Below are positions 6,510-10,106 of a stretch of 10,106 nt of DNA, in pieces. The notes beneath the pieces are model-generated. The model ran no database searches. It had not been told where the DNA came from and saw only the letters and a program-made list of their open reading frames with translations. Both the position numbers and the translations under genes were made by a program. The stretch is from Oscillospiraceae bacterium (lineage in GTDB: Bacteria > Bacillota > Clostridia > Oscillospirales > Oscillospiraceae), in contig JAQVYO010000051.1 of assembly GCA_028708585.1 (NCBI GenBank), positions 1 through 10,106 of the forward strand, written 5' to 3'. Numbering within the stretch: the stretch's first letter is position 1; each line of letters starts with the position of its first letter.

Positions 6510-7775
6510 ATGGAAGAAAATACGATGATGATGAACCGCGCGGTTTTGGCGGGCCTTTCTTCTCCCCGCCTGGACCCGCGGGAGAACGCCGATGAAACCA
6601 GCATGGAGGAACTTTGCGATCTGTTGGAAACCGCTGGCGGCGTCTGTGTGGGTGAGACGCTGCAAAACCTGAAAGCGCCGGATTCCCGCACCTTTATCGG
6701 GACGGGAAAGGTGGAGGAACTTAAGCAGCTGATTGCGGTGCAGGAGGCGGATTTGGCGGTGTTTGACAACGAATTGTCTCCGTCTCAGACGCGGGCGCTG
6801 TCGGAGGAGCTGGGCGTGCGTGTGCTGGACCGCAGCGGCCTGATTTTGGATATTTTTGCCCAGAGGGCCAAAACCAAAGAAGGACGGCTGCAAGTGGAAC
6901 TGGCGCAGTATCAATATCTGCTGCCCAGGCTGACCGGCATGTGGGGGCATTTGGTGCGGCAGACCGCATCCGGGGGATCCAGCCCCATCGGAACCCGCGG
7001 ACCGGGCGAAACTCAGCTGGAAACCGACCGGCGCCATATCCGCCGGAAAATCGCAAAGCTGGAAGCGGAGCTACAGGATGTGCGGAGAGTGCGGGCGACC
7101 CAAAGGGAGCGGCGCATCAAAAACGAAATTCCGGTGGTTGCCATTGTGGGGTATACCAATGCCGGAAAGTCCACTTTGATGAATGCCCTAACCGGCGCGT
7201 CCCTTCCGGCCAACGACCGGCTGTTTGACACACTGGATACCACCACAAGGCTTTTGACCGTGAGCGATACGCTGGATGTGCTGCTGTCCGACACGGTGGG
7301 TTTTATTCGGAAGCTGCCCCATTTGCTGGTGGATGCGTTTAAAGCCACACTGGAAGAACTGTCCTACGCCGATTTAATTCTTCATGTAATCGATGCGTCC
7401 AATCCGGGGTGGCCGGAGCAGGCCGCCGTTGTGGAGAACCTGATCCGGGAGCTTGGTGCGGAGCAGACGCCCCGCATTGACGTGTTCAACAAATGTGATC
7501 TGCATGCCGGTGAACTACAGCCCCATGGAACCGATATTGTTTCCGTTTCCGCAAAAACCGGGCGGGGGCTGGATCAGCTTCTTCAGAAAATCGGGGGACT
7601 GCTGGACCAGGGCGCCCGCAGAGTGACCCTCTATTTTCCCTATGATAAAAGCGGTCTTCTGGATATGCTGTACCAAGCGGCGAAGGTGGAGCGGGTGGAA
7701 TATGGAGAAACGATCCGGGTCCGGGCGGTTTGTCCTGCCAAGGTGTTGGGCCAGATGAAGGAGTATCTGCATTAG
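6510..7775 (+). CDS. hflX: GTPase HflX, ribosome-splitting factor
   Basis: HflX is a translation GTPase that binds the 50S subunit, splits stalled or stressed 70S ribosomes, and in some Firmicutes and mycobacteria gives tolerance to macrolides and lincosamides. The 421-residue product has the family layout: an N-terminal HflX domain (about 10-190) with FIGTGKVEEL, VFDNELSPSQTR and the signature GPGETQLETDRR (164-175), a helical linker, then a G domain with G1 GYTNAGKST (214-222), the TLDTTTR switch, G3 DTVGFI (261-266), G4 NKCD (327-330) and G5 SAKT (347-350). A short C-terminal domain follows. All nucleotide-binding residues are intact. GGAAAGGA stands 7 bases before the ATG; in-frame ATGs at 6525-6531 are less likely starts. 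A 222-base leader with inverted repeats precedes it, and yigZ follows after 61 bases, probably co-transcribed. Confidence 0.96.
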   Translation: MEENTMMMNRAVLAGLSSPRLDPRENADETSMEELCDLLETAGGVCVGETLQNLKAPDSRTFIGTGKVEELKQLIAVQEADLAVFDNELSPSQTRALSEELGVRVLDRSGLILDIFAQRAKTKEGRLQVELAQYQYLLPRLTGMWGHLVRQTASGGSSPIGTRGPGETQLETDRRHIRRKIAKLEAELQDVRRVRATQRERRIKNEIPVVAIVGYTNAGKSTLMNALTGASLPANDRLFDTLDTTTRLLTVSDTLDVLLSDTVGFIRKLPHLLVDAFKATLEELSYADLILHVIDASNPGWPEQAAVVENLIRELGAEQTPRIDVFNKCDLHAGELQPHGTDIVSVSAKTGRGLDQLLQKIGGLLDQGARRVTLYFPYDKSGLLDMLYQAAKVERVEYGETIRVRAVCPAKVLGQMKEYLH

Positions 7776-7784
7776 GACGCGGAG

Positions 7785-7796
7785 CAGCCCGGGCTG
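7785..7796. repeat. 12-bp perfect palindrome between hflX and yigZ
   Basis: CAGCCCGGGCTG is fully palindromic and sits 10 bases after the hflX stop. As RNA it gives only a 4-bp stem, with no T-run, so it is not a terminator. It is flanked by two copies of ACGCGG (7777-7782, 7801-7806). Chance cannot be excluded in GC-rich DNA. Confidence 0.25.
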
Positions 7797-7836
7797 TGAA
7801 ACGCGGCAAGGCAAGCCGGAGAAAGGAGGCGTTTTC

Positions 7837-8511
7837 ATGGGCGAAAGCAGTGTGTATCTGGTTCCCGGCGGGGACGGCGCCGCGGAATTTTTGGAAAAAC
7901 GCTCCCGTTTTATCGGTTCTATCCGCTATGTGGACACGGAGGAAAAAGCGCTGGGCCAGATCAAGGACCTGCGGGCCAGACATCATGACGCCAAGCATAA
8001 CGTCTATGCGTATATTATGCGGGAAACCGGCATTATGCGGTGCTCCGACGACGGGGAGCCGCAGGGCACGGCGGGTATGCCGGTTCTGGAAGTGCTGCGC
8101 CGGGAGAAACTGGCTGATGTTTTGGTGGTGGTGACTCGGTATTTCGGCGGCGTTTTACTGGGCGCGGGCGGCTTGACCCGGGCATATGCCCGGGCAGCCA
8201 AAGAGGCGGTGGAGGCCGTGGGCGTTCGCGAGATGCAACCCTGGGCCGCTTTTGAACTTTTTTGCCCGTATCCTTACTTTGAACCGGTGAAGCGGGAGCT
8301 GCTTCACTTGGGCGGCGCCGTATCCGGCGTCCAATATGGAGAACAGATTACTTTGGATGTGCTGTTGCCCAAGAAGACGGCGGAGCAATTTGGCCGCCGT
8401 CTTGCCGAGCTTAGCGGCGGAAGGCTCAGCGCCGTTTTGAAGGGAGAAACCATTCGAAGCGTCTGCCAGGGCGAATGCTCCAGCCCTTCGTTTCCTGCTG
8501 ATATGGATTAA
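7837..8511 (+). CDS. yigZ: YigZ/IMPACT family protein (UPF0029 N-terminal, DUF1949 C-terminal domain)
   Basis: A 224-residue cytosolic protein of the IMPACT family, related to the eukaryotic GCN2 regulator IMPACT/YIH1. The molecular role of the bacterial members is not settled; ribosome or nucleic-acid binding is suspected. The UPF0029 domain (about 15-125) shows the conserved KRSRFIG (21-27), DAKHNVYAY (51-59), CSDDGEPQGTAG (69-80) and VTRYFGGVLLGAGGLTRAY (99-117). The DUF1949 ferredoxin-like domain follows (about 135-205). Length and both domains are typical. AAAGGAGG stands 7 bases before the ATG. Together with hflX it forms a likely two-gene unit of translation-related function, though that link is inference. 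The gene converges on rpoD; its stop codon is overlapped by the T-run of a leftward terminator-like hairpin. Confidence 0.93.
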   Translation: MGESSVYLVPGGDGAAEFLEKRSRFIGSIRYVDTEEKALGQIKDLRARHHDAKHNVYAYIMRETGIMRCSDDGEPQGTAGMPVLEVLRREKLADVLVVVTRYFGGVLLGAGGLTRAYARAAKEAVEAVGVREMQPWAAFELFCPYPYFEPVKRELLHLGGAVSGVQYGEQITLDVLLPKKTAEQFGRRLAELSGGRLSAVLKGETIRSVCQGECSSPSFPADMD

Positions 8512-8533
8512 AAGAGGCTGTTGCAACACAGCC
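8510..8533 (-). terminator. Leftward intrinsic terminator at the 3' end of yigZ
   Basis: GGCTGT (8516-8521) and ACAGCC (8528-8533) form a 6-bp hairpin with a 6-base loop. Read on the minus strand it is followed by TCTTTT (8515-8510), so it would stop leftward transcription from rpoD or from the promoter at 8773-8801. On the plus strand the hairpin is followed by A-rich sequence, so it does not end the yigZ transcript well. Confidence 0.5.
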
Positions 8534-8630
8534 AGAAAAAACAGAGCCGTTGTGGCTGCACAAGCCAGCATCGTTCTTCTTTTGCAGTTCATTTCATACC
8601 TCTCTTTTTATACCAGAGATGGTGAAACCG

Positions 8631-8668
8631 TGAGAAGCGCCTCACCTTTTCAGGTGAGGCGCTTCTCA
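8631..8668. repeat. Perfect 17-bp hairpin, loop TTTC
   Basis: Bases 8631-8647 and 8652-8668 are exact inverted copies (arm TGAGAAGCGCCTCACCT), with a 4-base loop. A T-run follows on neither strand, so it is not a standard intrinsic terminator, although it could still block convergent transcription or protect RNA ends. It lies within the possible leftward transcript. Confidence 0.7.
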
Positions 8669-8772
8669 TCTGAACTCGACCTTTTAAACAAGGCCGCATA
8701 TCGAAGCAGCAACAACATTCAATGTGGTTATACATTCCAATGCGCTGGTTGCCAACATGCAAAAGTTCAAAT

Positions 8773-8801
8773 ATTATATGGAAAGATCTTCAACGGTTCA
8801 A
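8773..8801 (-). promoter_or_regulatory. Leftward sigma-A type promoter downstream of rpoD
   Basis: On the minus strand TTGAAC (8801-8796), a 17-base spacer and a perfect TATAAT (8778-8773). Expected start is near 8766, transcribing away from rpoD's end toward yigZ's end. The match is very good, but the region is AT-rich, which raises the chance of a random hit. Confidence 0.5.
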
Positions 8802-8859
8802 CAATATGTTATAAAAAATTATTGTTATCACAACTTCGTTAAATCGCCCAAATTGGTAC

Positions 8860-10059
8860 TTAGTTTAGGAAATCCCGCAGCTTTTTGGAACGGCTGGGGT
8901 GCCGGAGTTTGCGCAGCGCCTTCGCCTCGATCTGGCGGATGCGCTCTCTGGTGACGTTGAATTCTCTGCCCACTTCCTCCAGGGTTCTGGTGCGTCCGTC
9001 CTCAATGCCGAACCGGAGCTTCAGTACCTTTTCCTCTCTGGGCGTAAGAGTGTTCAAAACATCCACTAACTGCTCCCGAAGCAGGGTAAAGGATGCCGCT
9101 TCCGAGGGTTCGGAGGCGTCTTCGTCCGGAATGAAATCCCCCAGGTGGGAGTCTTCCTCTTCGCCGATGGGGGTTTCCAGAGAAACAGGCTCCTGGGCGA
9201 TCTTCAAAATTTCCCGCACCTTGTCAATGGGCATGCTCATTTCTTCCGCGATTTCTTCCGGAGAAGGGTCGTGCCCCAGCTCCTGAAGCAGCTGGCGGGA
9301 GACACGGATGACTTTGTTGATGGTCTCTACCATGTGCACCGGAATGCGGATGGTGCGCGCCTGGTCGGCGATGGCCCGGGTGATCGCCTGACGGATCCAC
9401 CAGGTGGCATAGGTGGAAAACTTATATCCTTTGGTATAATCAAATTTTTCCACCGCTTTGATAAGCCCCAAGTTGCCCTCCTGGATGAGATCCAGAAAAA
9501 GCATTCCTCTGCCTACATAGCGCTTGGCAATGGAAACCACTAGACGCAGATTGGCTTCGGCCAGCCGCTGTTTGGCCACTTCGTTGCCGGCCGCCATCTT
9601 CTGAGCCAGGTCGATTTCCTCCTCCGGAGAGAGCAGATTCACCTTTCCGATTTCTTTTAAATACATGCGGACCGGATCATCAATGCTGAAATTGTCCACC
9701 AGAGTGTTGGGGTCCACAATTTCCTCTTCCGGAATTTCTTCTACTTCTTTTATTTCCTCCATGCGAGGCTCGGCGTCATCCAAAAGCTCAGGGAGATAAC
9801 CCTCCCCAGTAATATCAATTCCACAATATTCGAGAATATCATAAATTTTATCCAACTGTTCGCTCTCCAGATCAATATCCTCCAGAACTTCCATGAGTTC
9901 CGCGGAAGAGAGTTTCCCTTTCTTTTTTCCCCGTTCAATCAGCTCGTGGAGCTTTTCGCCGCCTTGCTCCGGGGGGATTGAAGCAAGAATTGACAATTCT
10001 TTTGGGGTATGATTCCCCGTGCCGGCGTGTTTTTTTTCTTCCATCCATTTTCCCTCCAT
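8860..10059 (-). CDS. rpoD: RNA polymerase primary sigma factor RpoD/SigA
   Basis: The housekeeping sigma factor directs core RNA polymerase to -35/-10 promoters such as those predicted in this window. The 399-residue product shows region 1.1 (about 34-85), region 1.2 with [12 protein letters not shown] (127-138), region 2 with [18 protein letters not shown] (191-208) and the -10-reading [14 protein letters not shown] (217-230), region 3, the 3.2 finger around DEDASEPSE (312-320), and region 4.2 with the helix-turn-helix [20 protein letters not shown] (359-378) that reads the -35 box. It has no long spacer between 1.2 and 2, as in Firmicutes SigA. Two starts are possible: ATG at 10059 with GGAGG 9 bases before, or ATG at 10044 (MEEKKHAG) with GGAGG 8 bases before. 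The two ribosome binding sites are copies of one duplicated unit. In Firmicutes dnaG usually precedes this gene; it would lie beyond the window edge. Confidence 0.97.
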   Translation of the reverse strand: MEGKWMEEKKHAGTGNHTPKELSILASIPPEQGGEKLHELIERGKKKGKLSSAELMEVLEDIDLESEQLDKIYDILEYCGIDITGEGYLPELLDDAEPRMEEIKEVEEIPEEEIVDPNTLVDNFSIDDPVRMYLKEIGKVNLLSPEEEIDLAQKMAAGNEVAKQRLAEANLRLVVSIAKRYVGRGMLFLDLIQEGNLGLIKAVEKFDYTKGYKFSTYATWWIRQAITRAIADQARTIRIPVHMVETINKVIRVSRQLLQELGHDPSPEEIAEEMSMPIDKVREILKIAQEPVSLETPIGEEEDSHLGDFIPDEDASEPSEAASFTLLREQLVDVLNTLTPREEKVLKLRFGIEDGRTRTLEEVGREFNVTRERIRQIEAKALRKLRHPSRSKKLRDFLN

Positions 10060-10082
10060 ACCCTTTATCCTCCATACCCTTT
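10053..10082 (-). repeat. Tandem duplication of the rpoD ribosome binding region
   Basis: The 14-base unit AAAGGGTATGGAGG (minus strand) occurs exactly twice, at 10082-10069 and 10066-10053, with a 16-base period. Each copy carries a GGAGG and an ATG. The GGAGG of the upstream copy serves the ATG at 10059, which lies in the downstream copy; the GGAGG of the downstream copy serves the ATG at 10044. The ATG of the upstream copy (10075) is out of frame. Confidence 0.85.
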
Positions 10083-10106
10083 TCTCTCTCTATATTTTTC
10101 ACGGGC

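Larger units (their letters stand above)
8512..8859. other. 348-bp gene-free region between convergent yigZ and rpoD
   Basis: No convincing protein gene is seen. The left part (8512-8620) holds the leftward terminator and a minus-strand start (ATG at 8592) with a good ribosome binding site (AGAGAGG, 8605-8599) and a membrane-peptide-like beginning that then runs antisense into yigZ. The middle holds a perfect 17-bp hairpin. The right part (about 8690-8859) is clearly richer in A and T than the flanking genes and contains a consensus-like leftward promoter. No sequence resembling a tRNA, riboswitch or insertion element was recognised. The elements could together form a leftward transcript of about 255 bases. 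Confidence 0.6.

Noticed and set aside
7486..7998. Minus-strand 170-codon frame across the hflX-yigZ junction
   Set aside because: Overlaps two confirmed genes on the other strand and shows no recognisable domain.
8690..8758. 24-codon minus-strand hydrophobic ORF starting at 8758, considered as a type I toxin peptide
   Set aside because: It has no ribosome binding site, would begin about 8 bases after the predicted transcript start, and lacks the charged tail of such toxins.
8552..8954. Plus-strand frames (about 96 and 76 codons) running from the yigZ-rpoD gap into the rpoD antisense
   Set aside because: No ribosome binding site, odd composition, and no family recognised; a faint flagellin-like look of MVIHSNALVANMQ is too short to mean anything.
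1..10106. CRISPR array, tRNA/rRNA, transposase, integrase or phage gene
   Set aside because: No regularly spaced repeats, no cloverleaf-like segment and no mobile-element protein were seen.

Overview
The window reads as ordinary chromosome of a low-complexity-genome Gram-positive anaerobe, most likely a class Clostridia member of the Oscillospiraceae/Ruminococcaceae kind. Grounds: AddAB rather than RecBCD, strong AGGAGG-type ribosome binding sites, the short Firmicutes-type primary sigma factor (about 400 residues, no long insert between regions 1.2 and 2), and a moderately GC-rich coding style. This placement is inferred from gene style, not from a search.

Layout. 1-1503 (+): 3' part of addB, cut by the window edge. 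1549-5133 (+): addA, complete, probably starting at a TTG. 5134-5352: intergenic with a strong extended -10 promoter, two dyads and a short structured leader for rpmE. 5353-5556 (+): rpmE (L31), closed by a textbook intrinsic terminator at 5558-5595. 5622-6287 (+): HAD-family phosphatase. 6288-6509: leader region of hflX with two perfect inverted repeats and an Arg-rich mini-ORF. 6510-7775 (+): hflX. 7837-8511 (+): yigZ/IMPACT family gene. 8512-8859: gene-free, AT-richer, with a leftward consensus-like promoter, a perfect 17-bp hairpin and a leftward terminator. 8860-10059 (-): rpoD/sigA, convergent with yigZ, with a tandemly duplicated ribosome binding region.

Function. AddB and AddA form the helicase-nuclease that processes double-strand breaks for RecA recombination. 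rpmE and hflX are both ribosome-linked (large subunit protein; ribosome-splitting GTPase). The HAD protein and YigZ are conserved but of unassigned substrate. rpoD is the housekeeping sigma factor.

All seven proteins belong to known families and I see no mobile element, CRISPR array, defence cluster or tRNA. What is least explained lies in the non-coding DNA: the hflX leader, the rpmE promoter and leader, the possible leftward small transcript between yigZ and rpoD, and the duplicated start region of rpoD. These are pattern-based readings that need transcript data or comparative alignment.
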